From NCBI GenBank assembly GCA_019096195.1, contig JAGTXK010000055.1, positions 2,294,001 to 2,358,000 of the forward strand: DNA of 64,000 nucleotides, given 5' to 3'. Positions within the stretch are counted from its first letter, which is position 1; every line of letters begins with the position of its first letter. A program made the position numbers and the translations under genes. Of this stretch, positions 49,580-60,647 are shown piece after piece. The notes under the pieces are model-generated. The model worked only from the letters and a program-made list of their open reading frames with translations, searched no databases and was not told where the DNA came from. Source of the DNA: Boletus sp. NGJ. Its lineage: Eukaryota; Basidiomycota; Agaricomycetes; Boletales; Boletaceae.

Positions 49580-50567
49580 AAAGCGCTCCTCGAGGTGTTT
49601 TACATTACATTTGTTGCTCGCATCAACCAAGCGTTTGACGGCGCTCATTCGTCTTGTTCTCGAAAGGCGATTGCCGCAGCCACCCAAGACTGGCATACGC
49701 GTCTTGAGCCGAGTAGTTCATAACACGGCAGTACTGACGTTTCGACCATAGGACTCACCTTCCAACGCGGAGATCATCCCGTGATTTACAGCCTGTCTTG
49801 CCCCATTTTATCGCCCAACCTGCGTATGAGATCATATCAATGCATTTGTCCCAACCTCTGAGCATGTGGTATGCTTGGAAGGAAACGCGCGTTCGGATCC
49901 CCCCATCGTCGAGGGCAATCACTACGCGCCGCCGTTATCAGTGTATGATGACGAGATTGGTCAAAGCTGTTTCCCGACTGGAGAGGTCTCTTCGATATCT
50001 CTGTGTACGGCGTAGAGGGAATATATAGTCGGCTTCCATCTACCGCAACCAAAGAAGATTCCTGACGGGTGATGATAGTGACGAGATGCAATGATACATT
50101 GATGATGGATACATGATAAGGGAAGACTCATCAAAGAGCCACCGTCGACTCTGAGGGTCGTGGATCGAGTTGGGAATATGAATGATGAACAGACAGAACA
50201 GTTCCAAGAGGGCGTACACGGCTCGACTGAGCGTCGTGAGGGCGTGGGTGTAGCTATTGTGTGCTGCACTACAATTGTCAGCAACAAGAACAAAAACGAA
50301 AATATAACACTAGTGTTGCTGTTGTGGCCAAAGAGGAAAGTTATTTGTACTGTGAAAGAGTCGAGAATTCGGCATTGTTCTCGCGGCAATTTATAAACAT
50401 CTCTCTCTCTTCCCTTCCATCCGCAGTCCTTGTTAGTTCCTGGTCTCTGTCCCCCATGTACAAGCCCATCCACGCCGTCCACACCATCCACGGCACATTC
50501 TCTGGCATACCTTCATACCCATAGACTTCCCACTCAGTCATCCTACTCAACGTATGCTAGCGTCGTG
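49580..50567. other. Intergenic, no gene recognised
   Basis: Overlapping short frames on both strands without homology. The last ~150 bases are C/T-rich (CTCTCTCTCTTCCCTTCC), as for a leader. Confidence 0.35.
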
Positions 50568-51014
50568 ATGGACATGCCCGACAGACAATCCCCAGGACTA
50601 GCCAAGGCTGCATGGCGCATACCCCCTAGCTGCAGGCGGCTATCCCCACCGCGCGCAACCGCGGCCCAACCCATCCACTTTCCACAAGAAAATCCGTTTG
50701 ACGACCCCCATGTGCTCCCGGTGTGCACTATTCAGAACGAGCAGCTCGTACCATACCAGCGCACGCGACTAGCCTCGCAGACCTTTACTGTCAAAGTACC
50801 GCGGCCTTTGCATTTGGAGGCGTTGGTTCGTCAGAGGACGGCGCAGAGGCTCGCGCAGGATCGCGAGGCACGTTGCAAGGCTGTCGCTGGGATTTTGTTG
50901 AACAGGGTGCACGCCGTTGGGAAACCGATGCGGCGGGTACCGCCCCATCCGGATGTGCCGAGGACGTACAAGCGTAGCCGATTGTCGACGATGGTGACCG
51001 TCGACGATCTATAA
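50568..51014 (+). CDS. Small hypothetical basic protein
   Basis: 148 residues from the ATG at 50568 (MDMPDRQSPGLA). Ends with VDDL. The stretch TFTVKVPRPLHLEALVRQRT, AQRLAQDREARCKAVAGILL and NRVHAVGKPMRRVPPH looks helical and basic. No recognised domain. The frame is open, and has well-biased codons and a plausible leader. An upstream in-frame extension lacks an ATG. Confidence 0.5.
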   Translation: MDMPDRQSPGLAKAAWRIPPSCRRLSPPRATAAQPIHFPQENPFDDPHVLPVCTIQNEQLVPYQRTRLASQTFTVKVPRPLHLEALVRQRTAQRLAQDREARCKAVAGILLNRVHAVGKPMRRVPPHPDVPRTYKRSRLSTMVTVDDL

Positions 51015-51499
51015 GGTCGGCGTCTGTGCTGTGTTTGTCGTCGGGTGTCTGACACCAAGTTGCCAGATGGGGCGCATTCGTGTTGAACATGGGTGTTCTT
51101 GGTGTAGAGCTGGCAGGATCCACAATCGTTTGTTGTAGAACGGGACACTTTTGAGTAGAAAAAGAAATGCAATAATCGTGTACTTTTTTTGGGCGACAAA
51201 CGGCCAGTGCAGATAACCCCTTTTGGCGTGAACCAATCAGAAATGTGACAGCACACTGCCTCGCCTGTTGCCCTTCAAGACGGATGTAGTCTTGTTAGGA
51301 TCGCGAAAACCGCTCGTTTGTGGTCCAGTTGATGCTGGCCGACGTCCACACCGACCAGAACCGAATGTTCATCAGCGAAATCGCGAGCTGCGCCCAACGG
51401 GCGCCCAGCGTGGCAGAATCTGGGTCTTCTCTCGGCACGCTCTCCCAGCGTTCGTGACTGAAATCGCTGGCCCAACTCCCCCTTCTATCGTCGAACACG
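51015..51499. other. Intergenic / promoter of the DUF6593 gene
   Basis: 485 bases without a supported frame. Confidence 0.35.
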
Positions 51500-52102
51500 A
51501 TGAACTTTTCATTGGCACAGGATAGTCCGTTCAACACTGTCCTCGTCTCTCCAGAAGGTCGTGTTCTCTACCGGATCGAGACGCCGGGTTTTCTCAGCGC
51601 ATCGTCGACGACGACGGTGAAGCGGGTGAGCATGGATGGCCTGAGCGAAGCCGAGGTCGGCCGCGTGGTGTGGCACGCTGGTCGACCTGGTACGGTCGTC
51701 GTGCACGGTCACGAACTCTACATCAACCGGAGCAAATTTTTCAGTTCGTGAGTCCATCAGTCCATCACACTTTTTCCCTTTCTGCTCTTCTCTTTTTTAA
51801 TTGATGAAAAATAGGTCGCGAACGTTTACAGCGCTCAACGGACAATCCTACAAGTGGTCGTTTGAAAACGAATCCTCGTTGGTACGCCCGACTGTTGTGC
51901 GTTGGATCATTTTCATTGACCGTCATAGATGGCCAGCAACGATAGTAAACAAGCACCCGCCGCGACGTACTTGCCTTGTGCGGGATTAAATCCCGGATTG
52001 ATCCACATCACGCCACACGGACTGACGATCACCGGAGACGTTCTCGTGACGTTTGTCTGCGTCGAAGGCGAACGGCGGAACACCCACAAGAGGAAAACGT
52101 GA
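51500..52102 (+). CDS. DUF6593 protein
   Basis: Start at 51500 (MNFSLAQDSPFNTVLVSPEG). The family's opening pattern is visible: RVLYRIETPGFLSASSTTTV, then VVWHAGRPGTVVVHGHELYI, then SRTFTALNGQSYKWSFE. Two introns (about 51748-51813 and 51882-51928, both GT-AG) join to an end with APAATYLPCAGLNPG and TITGDVLVTFVCVEGERR, stopping at TGA 52100-52102. About 163 residues. DUF6593 proteins are small beta-rich proteins (tubby-like in shape) expanded in agaricomycetes; function unknown. Confidence 0.82.
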
Positions 52103-52580
52103 ACCGTATGGTCGTTGTAACAGATCTCTTGTTGTACTACAACCCTGCAATTTCAAATGTCCTTCCGATATCGTTCTGGACTGGTAGTCTAAAGGTTCAC
52201 CGCATGTCCCTGGTGCGATAGATGATTGGCGATGGATGAGGGACTGGTCGTCCGGATTTTCTATTGGCATACTACTTTGGACTTGGAACTGATTGCGAAT
52301 ATGCCTCCTGGTCATCAGCGGAGCGGGTTCGTTGATGCGAATACCAGCAAGTCCCTGTTCAGAAGGGCTCAGGCCTGGACCAAGTGATTCAGATACTTGG
52401 ATCCGTAGTCAACCAGAAAACTCGCCCAAGTAGGGGGACTCGCGACGGCCTAACAACATACACATCGAGGTTGCCAAGAAATCAGACAGACACACGTAGG
52501 CACTTGTCGACTTTGTGAAATTTACCCGAATACTAACTGGTTTCGCTCATTTGTCAATTCAACAGTCTACAACCCGCGAA
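52103..52580. other. Convergent 3' ends, no gene
   Basis: 478 bases between the stops of the DUF6593 gene and the ATPase gene; no supported frame. Confidence 0.35.
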
Positions 52581-55500
52581 CTATGGATCCGAGTCTTCAT
52601 CCATCGGCTCCTCCGGCAGCTCACTTCCATCGCCAACGTCCACTCTCTCTGGGTGTTCGGAGACCCATGCTGCATCGTCGTACCAGAATGGTAGCATTTG
52701 ATGAACAAGTTGCAGCGACTCCTCGTTTTGTCTCGGATGGTCGTCCAAAAGATCGTCTCTGCCCAAGGCCTGGATGTAGTCTGCATGCTCCGTACTGTTG
52801 ATAACTTCCCATGTCCTATTCGTGCACCCCTTAGCTCGAAGGCTGTACTTTGGATGCTCTGCCGGTCGCTTGGCTTCAAGGCGAGAGGAGGTGCGCCGTG
52901 CGCTTTGACTGACGTCTAAGATGTCAATGTCGGATTTCGAGGTAACATCGACGCCTAGCTCAGCGAGAAGTGTCACATACGGCCTTGAAGATTTCTGGGT
53001 GGTAGAATGACCCGGGAAGAAGTCGAGCGTCTTCTGGTCAATGATGTAGGCATTGGTGCTGCCCGCCTTTTTCCGCCGTTTCACCTGTATGAGCAGTGCA
53101 GACATTGAGGACTCTGCCACCGTGTCATCTTTGTCAAGTAAAACTGGAATGATGATGTCGACGTCTTTCTGGCGGTTGTGACATATGAATGCCGAACCCC
53201 TCATAAAACCGGCTTCCATGGCTTCTGTCTTCACAACAGTGTCGTCGACCGCTTTGACGAAATGTGTGAACCGCACAACTGCATCTTTAAAGGCATCTTC
53301 GAGAGTACGGGCCTCGACCCCGTTCTCCGGAGTGGCCTTTAGGATCCGGTCATGGTGCCTATCTGCAAACAGAGCTTTCAAAAACTGGAGGAAGCTACAA
53401 CCCTTGCTGAAGTTCGGCTGCGGACCCTGGCTACCTTGCTCAGCGACAATGGCTTCCATGTATGCCTTCCTGAGAAGGACCCGCATGACGACCTCACCCC
53501 TCTGACCGAGGTCGATCAGGCCATGATCGAGATTGTTCTTCAGGATGGAGATCATCGTATTTGGCGAATCTCGCATGTAGAGGTACATTTGACGTGATGC
53601 AGCCTCCGCAAGGAAAGGCTCGGATGGGTATCCGGAGCGGATGTAGAGGCGAGGATCTGGAACGGAGAAAGCGGTCCGCATGTGACTCGCAACCATGTCC
53701 ATTTCGGTCTTGTGTGCCGTGTCCCGCCTTGGCTCAAAGTCAATTGTGATCAAGACATCTAAAATCGCGAGCATTGCCGTCTCGGAGTGTTTGACCTTGT
53801 AGATGTCGTCGTCAAAAACGAGTTTCTTGCGTGCTAGCTCCATGGCTCGGTCGACGACTCCATCGTCCTCGGCTTGTTTGAGCATAGTCCAGAACCTATA
53901 ACACCGAGATCAAAGAAAGAGAAGCCAAGTGGACTGGGTCTCATACAATGGCCTCCCGAAGCGCGCCAGAAAGCGGAGGTCCCCAAGCTCCTCCAACTTG
54001 AGTTCTCCACGTCGGAGTGGGAAACTCGGGTGGCAGTCGAATGGTGTCTCCGTGATTGGAGCATCAAGTTTCTTCGTATCTTGCTGCCGAGCGGACCGAG
54101 CTGCCGCAGCAGTTGGAGCCAACAGTGTCAGAGATGATTGGGTGGAAAGAAATATGGTAAAAAAAGAGTGTCCAAAGTAATTCAAACTTGACTGCACAAC
54201 ATCATACAATTTTTTTCCATCCGTGTCGCCTGGGATGGGATAATTGAACTCGTGTGCTTCGTCGAAGTACAACACAACTTTGACATCCTTCGATTCCGGA
54301 TACTGGCAAAAAGTCGCCAAGGCCGACAGCAACGCTCTTGATTGTGATTCTGCATACAGTCTGGTGCTGTAGTTACCCTAAGTGGTCAAACATGATCATG
54401 ATGGGATCAGAAACAAGTACACATTCAACATACTGACCAGGCAATCTGTGCTGCATGCCTCTACGACATTCTTGTATAGCTGAGATCGCTTCTGGCCCTC
54501 TGACAGATATGTCCTCCAGCGGCGCGCAAGGCAATTTGGAGATATTTTCTTATCTGCCGGGAAGACATGTCGCAGTTCCTTGACGACTTGTAAAAATAGG
54601 TGTCCGAAGAACAAAGTGGTGCGATCCAGAGCTACTTGCGTGCTTGCGAGCTCCGGCTTGTTGCAGAGGTAATTTATAACTTCAGTATCTTCGGGTGGAT
54701 ATGCCCCGGCTGACAATCAGACAGCAATTAGCACCGTGCGCAAGGCCGACATGGGCACGAATCACTTATCTGGTCCTTGGGATCACGAAGATTGAACGGG
54801 ATCGTGAAGACCAGGTTAGCCTGCTCGTCGACCATACGAGATTTTCCTGTGCCAGAGCTCTGGATAATCGCGACAGAAGTAGCATAATCCGCTTGACGTT
54901 CCATAGCGTTGATATTCTTCAACAAAATCTCGTGACAACTTCCACGGTATGGCTCGGACCATGCCAATTGCGCAGCTTGTGGCGGAACCTCAATCAGTAC
55001 AGTCAAGGCACAAACTCAGGAAATGACTTACCAGCTACAGATAAGCACCACGAAAACGGGACGGACGTTATCAACAACAAGACGAGTGATCAGGATAGTT
55101 ACTCACTACCAGTGGTCGTAGGGGATTTGACATAGCCCTCAGCACTTCGACCCGGCTGTTTTTGATCCGAAGTGTGGTCGGCGATGTATCGAGTAATAGC
55201 TGACAGAGATGATCATGTGTGAGGAAAGTAACAGAGATCTCTGCACTACCTACCCAAGCTCACGACGTCTTTGTAGTGTCCCTCGTCAATGGCATTTTGC
55301 AGAACTTTCGAAAAATCAGGGTCGCTCTCGACCAGACCCACACACCAACCAATCTCGGGAGCCGCCTCAACGCGTCTGTCGGATGCGGCCTGGCAGTAAA
55401 TGATCCGCAGTGCATAGACTCGCAAGTCGGCGGGCGGGAGTCCGAATACCTGCATCTGCAAGATACGTTGGTGTATCTTTTCATCCGCTCTCTTGTATTC

Positions 55501-55590
55501 ATCTCCAGAGTCTCCAAACTTGGGAGCCGTAGGAGTAACCTCCGATTCCTCCTGCGCAGTGTGATCTATGCGCCGTTTGCCAGTGGACAT
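52581..55590 (-). CDS. Large P-loop ATPase with nuclease-like C-terminal domain
   Basis: Start at 55590 (MSTGKRRIDHTAQEES), stop at 52581. Exons in order: a helical lead (KIHQRILQMQVFGLPPADLR); TRYIADHTSDQ; then the ATPase with Walker A IIQSSGTGKSRMVDE near 54850 and NLVFTIPFNLRDPKD; a helical block ending YKNVVEACSTDCL; Walker B VKVVLYFDEAHEFNYPIPGD near 54260 followed by SFFTIFLSTQSSL (sensor-like); LRFLARFGRPLFWTML. A ~430-residue C-terminal exon ends the gene. In it GFMRGSAFICHNRQKDVDII, IPVLL and SALLIQVKRRKK fit the D...(E/Q)xK layout of PD-(D/E)XK nuclease folds. Five or more introns; about 900 residues. The frame looks intact. The architecture resembles agaricomycete ATPase/REase-like proteins discussed with Crinkler-type effectors, but direct evidence is only the motifs. 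Confidence 0.72.
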
Positions 55591-55889
55591 GGTGACTGCA
55601 GTAGATATAGGGAGTCGGAATCGTCAGCCGCATAGGTGGCTCAGCGCTCAAGCGACGATCGAAATCCCACCTGGGATTCCCGAATTGGAAGCCTAATTAG
55701 CCACAGTCCAAATAGATCTCGTAATACGTAATTAGGCTTTCTACCTCACTTTTCCCAGCACCAGCCATAAATCCCGCCTCAAGTACTGGCCGACTTTGCC
55801 ATAGGAGAAGGAGACCTTTAGGGTAGGCATGGCTGGTATGTGAGCTGGACCTTTAGGGAAGTTGTTCCCACACAGCATAACTAGTTGTG
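55591..55889. other. Upstream flank of the ATPase gene
   Basis: No supported frame. A GAAATCCCACCTGGGATTCCC near-palindrome lies at about 55661-55681. Confidence 0.3.
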
Positions 55890-56370
55890 CCATGCAATCC
55901 CTTCAATAGCTTCCCATGCCCCTACCCTTCCTGCCATTGTTGTTGCTGCTGTCATCATTGTTGTTGTCCCACTCTTTGTTGTCCTGCCATTGCCCTACCA
56001 TTGTCCTCCCCTGTCCTCTCTGAGTCCATTGTCTGCCATTGTCCTCTCCATCCTCCCTGTCATTTCCACCATGTCATTCTCCCCATCATCTCTGTTGTCC
56101 CTGCCGCTGTCCTCTCCCATAGTCTCCCTCATTCTCCCTCATTGTCTCTATTGTCTCTGTCATTTCTGCTATTGCCCTCTCTGTTGTCTCTGTTGTTTCC
56201 ACCATTGTTCTCTTGTCCTCTCTGTCATCCCTGTGGTCATCCTCTCCTGTCCTCTCCCTCGCTCTCCAATGTCCTCTCTGCCACCCCTGCTGTTGTCCTC
56301 ACCCATTCTTTTTGTTGTCCTCATCACCTTGCTCACTGTCTTTCTCGGTCTTTCTTCACTGTTGTTGTGC
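55890..56370. repeat. Pyrimidine-rich degenerate minisatellite
   Basis: About 480 bases built from degenerate copies of units such as CATTGTCCTCTC, TGTTGTC, TCTCTGTCAT and CTGCCATTG on the + strand, with almost no purine runs. The long open frames here (188 and 205 codons) are by-products of the bias and not genes. Confidence 0.75.
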
Positions 56371-57600
56371 ACATCCCACCAACCGTATTATTCACTTTGG
56401 GGCATAGGTTATCCATGCCTCACCATGCAAAAAGATTCTTGGGATTGTTGAAATCAATTAAGATCTATAGATTCAGAGGGCATGCTCATCACACCATGTT
56501 ATGATATTAAATATTTTCAAACTTTTCAAACTGACACTTACTTTTCAATTATTTAAACTCTTCTCTCATCAAGTCATGTGGCTATGCATGTGACCATGGA
56601 AACAATCATATGACATGGTCTAGAACCTATGACATCATACAATGTCATATCTCATGTGATCCATGACCTTTTCATTTCTGCTCTTCTCACACAGCCCCAT
56701 TAATCTCTGTCTTACTATACATAGTAATTTATCACATGCACTGCTTGATCTGTGCACCACTCCTGTACATATATAAAGTAGTACTTTGACAACTGGAATC
56801 CCCAGTCTAATCCACTTGTTCTCTTCCTCCAATAACTCATTGTTGCGGTTACTGAAGGGGGGTACATCTTTTTCTCTCCCTTCACCTCCTCCTGGACTCT
56901 GGGATGACCTATTCTTTGATTCCTCCAACTACCCGGGATTCCCCTGCAACACCCACACAAGCATCACCCCATTCGGAACTTCCTTTCTGAGTAATGCACT
57001 GCTATGGCTGTGACACAGCCTTCTTTATTTCACCTTCTATATATTTCACCTCTGATACAATCATAGACATTGCCTCCTTAGCTGTGTTCTCTTATACACA
57101 GCCCAGTATTCCACCTTCCTCATTTGACCCATGATATAATCCTTTCTGGTAATACTTACAATTACCATATACAATACAAAGCCTGCCCTGAATAGGGAAG
57201 GCATATTTATACAGGCATCCACCCTTCATGTAAATCCCAACCTAGATCTACACAACTTCCTGTGTAATCTACCAGCTCTCCCAGCTCTCGGTTCCACTTC
57301 ACCTCAGAAGCCTGCGCCCACTCTGGAGGTGATCACCACAGTGCTTGTGATCATCTTCCTCATCACTTCACACTTGTGTGGCCTCGTCGCTGTTCACTCG
57401 CATTACTAGCCTACTGAAACGATCACCGATGATATCACCTATTTATTAGCACTCCTATCTACACTCTCGCACTACCTATAGACGATACACTCGCCTACTA
57501 CAACCAACCTCCATCCTAGCCTCACCTCGCATACACCTAGAGTAGCCACTCATCGTATCCTCCCTCATACGATACACCATACCACCAACTACATCCATGT
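56371..57600. other. Low-complexity, transposon-like debris
   Basis: No supported gene. The base composition and a TATATAAAG near 56769 resemble retroelement LTR promoter DNA, but I found no matching pair of ends. Confidence 0.3.
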
Positions 57601-57729
57601 ACACTTTCACTAGCAGTACCCTCATCATATCCGTTACACCACGACACCAAGTAGCCTCATGGCCAAAACCCCGGCCTCACGGCCACAAGCAAGGCCCGCA
57701 TGCCTATAAACTACGCCACCCCCTTGTGG

Positions 57730-58015
57730 ACCTACCTGATGCAGCGCTTGGTAGCCACAACATGTGACACAACGCCGTACGATGACAGAAACCCCTCTGT
57801 CACGTATACGCTCGTTACAAGCACGACACCCGTAGACAGTACCTGATGCAGCGCTCGGTACGCTACGCAAGTACTAATCAGGAGCCCGCCTCCAGATCCT
57901 CGATCCCCGCTCACCCCAATCCTTGACCCATGTCATAGATCACCCCCGACGCCATCCCATGATACCGTCCCCAAGTACTAATCAAGCCCATGCTAGATTA
58001 ACCCAAGTACTGATC
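57730..58015. repeat. Short interspersed repeat units
   Basis: CTGATGCAGCGCTTGGTA at about 57737 recurs as CTGATGCAGCGCTCGGTA at about 57844. AAGTACTAATCAG at about 57868 recurs twice more with small changes (about 57972 and 58004). Spacing is irregular. Confidence 0.55.
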
Positions 58016-58289
58016 AGGCGAACGTCAGATCACAAGACCTAGACAAGACCCAATCCATCACCCGATACGATCTCGTCTCGATACCAGATCCAACGATCAC
58101 CCCATGCGATGCCTCACACATCATCCCCTCATTCCTCTTTCGTTTCCATCCCTATCTATTAGTTCCCCTTTAGATATATCACACGTAGCCACACCTAGAG
58201 CATTCCGGACTATATTTCACTTACATGCGCATACCACGTGCATCTCATTCCATCGCTTCTCCCTTTTGCCATTGAACACTAACATTTCC

Positions 58290-58675
58290 TCGTTCCTGTG
58301 ATGTCATACCCTGTACCCTACGACGTCATAGCATAGCACGGTCCGTGCACCACTACCGGTAGTATATAAGTAGCCAGTAGAGTACCCTGTTTCGCCTAGC
58401 CTTGAAATTGCCTTTCTCTCTGTCGCATATTGCTCTAGTTAGCAATGCTTCAGATATTAGGTTTAGGTTTCTTTCTTTTGTTCATTGCAAGTTCCTTTCA
58501 CCTACGGCAACTCCAATGCCAACAGAGGTTGGCCTGTATAAGCCCAGGACTCCGCCACTGACACCTGTGTTGGTCAGGACTCCACCACTGACCCCCATAT
58601 AGGATAGGTCTGCCCTTCTTTCAGATTGCACCACCATCCTCAAAGTCCAAGACTCCGACATCAGTTGTAGAGTAG
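58290..58675 (+). other. LTR-like promoter remnant
   Basis: A TGATGTCATAC motif, a GACGTCATAG site, TATATAAG at about 58364 and a C/T-rich stretch after it look like the U3/R part of an LTR on the + strand. The ends are not identified, so this is tentative. Confidence 0.3.
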
Positions 58676-59264
58676 TGTTACGACTACCCTGGGTAGGGAT
58701 AGATGTTAACTTGGATAGTCGAGTAGTGACAAGCTACTGAGGTCAAGGGAATAACTCGATGGGCTATAAGACGAAGGGTCCCTAGGTAGGGTCAAGGGTT
58801 CAACGACAGAGGGTCTTCCTCATCGTAGAGTTAAGGGTTCTGTGACAAAGGGTCTTCCTTGTCATGGTTGAGGGTTCACTCGGTGAGAGTGAAGTCAAGA
58901 TGTAGAAGAAGCATTCACTTGAAGTAGAACGATGACTTATAGAGGTCCAGAGGAACGATGATGAAAGTTCACCAAGTAGGTGTAAATTGGGGATCGACTA
59001 TGGAATACAAGGTTTATATATGAAGTAAGTGTGGGAAGGGGATGACTAAGCCGCAGCACCAGAAAGATCCTATGGAATGGGAATAGGAAGGGATCTTCCA
59101 TATGATGTCAGCATAGAAGTACAGATCGTGAGAGAAAAGAGATTTGACCACACAGAGTCCCACTGTGTAGTGAATGGTCTGGGGGAATGAAGAGGATGGG
59201 ATGAGAGTGAGGATGACTGATGGGAAGAAGAGATGAAAAGAAAAGAAAAGAGTAAATCGTAACA
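58676..59264 (-). repeat. 3' LTR of the Ty3/gypsy element
   Basis: 589 bases bounded by TGTTACGA at one end and TCGTAACA at the other, an 8-base perfect inverted terminal pair. The polypurine tract GTAGGGGGGTA (minus strand, 59266-59275) lies directly before it, as expected for a 3' LTR. Confidence 0.78.
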
Positions 59265-59313
59265 TTACCCCCCTACTATGTGTGAAGTACCACTGAACGA
59301 CCTAGTTCAGACC

Positions 59314-59991
59314 TCAGTAGGAACCACAGGGGGATCCAGTCATGTTGCTTATGGTGACACTGTCAAAGACATCTTGGTCATTGTAAATGTCCTGCCACAC
59401 GGTAGCACAGTTCAGACGAGTGACCTCCTGAGTGAGGTGGTTGAGGGAGGGGCAATGGCGTGTGAGATGATTGCTGCAGGTCAAGTGAGGGGGCAATACA
59501 CGGCGGACTGAGTGGGAGGAGGAGGATGCGTGACTGGATGATGATGCAGAGGGGGATGACAAGGAGGGTGGAGTCTGTGGGTTAAGATGACGACGTAAAG
59601 GGCAGCGGGCCTGCATGTGACTTGGTTCCCAGCGAAAACATTGGGAGCATTGATAGACTGGGCAGTGAACTCGTACATGACTGAGACAGTGGCATTGATA
59701 ACAAGATTTGGAGTAGCGAGGGTGAGAAGGTCCGAGCGGGACCAGTCCGTCACAACCCATCCAGTAAGCCTCTTTGCAGCGAATGATGGCAAGTTTTTCG
59801 TCACCCAGAGGGGATGATGACATGGATGGCGTGGAGGGTGCGGGAAGTGCTATGGGTGAGGGATGGTTGGCTAAGTCTTTCATGTACCTATCAAGGTCAT
59901 CAAGGAGTTCTACAGCTCCCAGTTGGTGGAGGGTGTTAAGGAGTGCTGCCTTTAGTTTGCTGGAGATACCCCAAAGGCAGAGTTGGGTCAA
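59314..59991 (-). mobile_element. Retroelement ORF with two zinc knuckles, 3' of pol
   Basis: Part of the Ty3/gypsy element. The frame (MTQLCLWGISSKLKAALL) has a helical, gag-like first part, then CYQCHCLSHVRVHC (C-x2-C-x4-H-x4-C) and CSQCFRWEPSHMQARC (C-x2-C-x6-H-x4-C), and a Ser/Pro/His tail. Zinc knuckles usually belong to gag, 5' of pol; here they sit between pol and the 3' LTR. Confidence 0.65.
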
Positions 59992-60108
59992 GGAGAGGTG
60001 GGTGTTGGCGGTGGTATGATTGGCGATTGCATCTAGGTTGGCCGCTTGTAGATAGGCCTTGTAGAGGGAGTATAAAGGGGAGGCGTAATCTAAATGGACT
60101 CTGAGACC

Positions 60109-60474
60109 TCACACCATGTGCAGGTCTTCGAGGTTTTCCGTGAGACGGGTAACCTTGGCTAAGTTTGGGAAGTCGTTGTGAAGATGTGTGGCATAGATGG
60201 GGATGTCCACTGACATGACCGGCATGGGGGTGGAGGCTAATGAGACCAGTGTTAGTGGGTGTGGAAGGTGAGGTTTGCCACAGAGAGAAGGTATAAGAGG
60301 AGAACCAGGGTGAGAGTCATCGTTAAGAGGGGTGTCAAAACATGAGAGTGATGAAGGAGAGGAGAGAGTAGAAGAGACAACACTGGTATCAGGTATTATA
60401 GAAACATTATGTGGGGAGGAAGACATGGCGGCATCGAAGGAGGTTGTAGTGTTGATGAAGAGGGGAATGGTCAT
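60109..60474 (-). mobile_element. Retroelement ORF, Ser/Thr/Pro-rich
   Basis: Lies between pol and the zinc-knuckle ORF (MTIPLFINTTTSFDAAM, rich in Ser and Pro). No domain recognised; taken as the first part of the 3' accessory coding region of the element. Confidence 0.45.
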
Positions 60475-60647
60475 GGTGTGTGGGTGAGAGAGGCGATGGG
60501 AGGGAACGTTCTGGGGTGATGTTTCTTATAGCCGAGCAGAGCAGACTTGGCATGTTTCAGATCCTGCTCAGGAACCCAGGAGTCTTCTTCTGTGGAGTAT
60601 CCTTTCCATTGGATCAGGAAGGAGCAGTGAGACGGGGAGCGGCAATG

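Noticed and set aside
55885-56504. Two long plus frames of 188 and 205 codons, hydrophobic and Cys-rich
   Set aside because: They arise from the pyrimidine minisatellite; the residues follow the repeat period and no start context or intron supports them.
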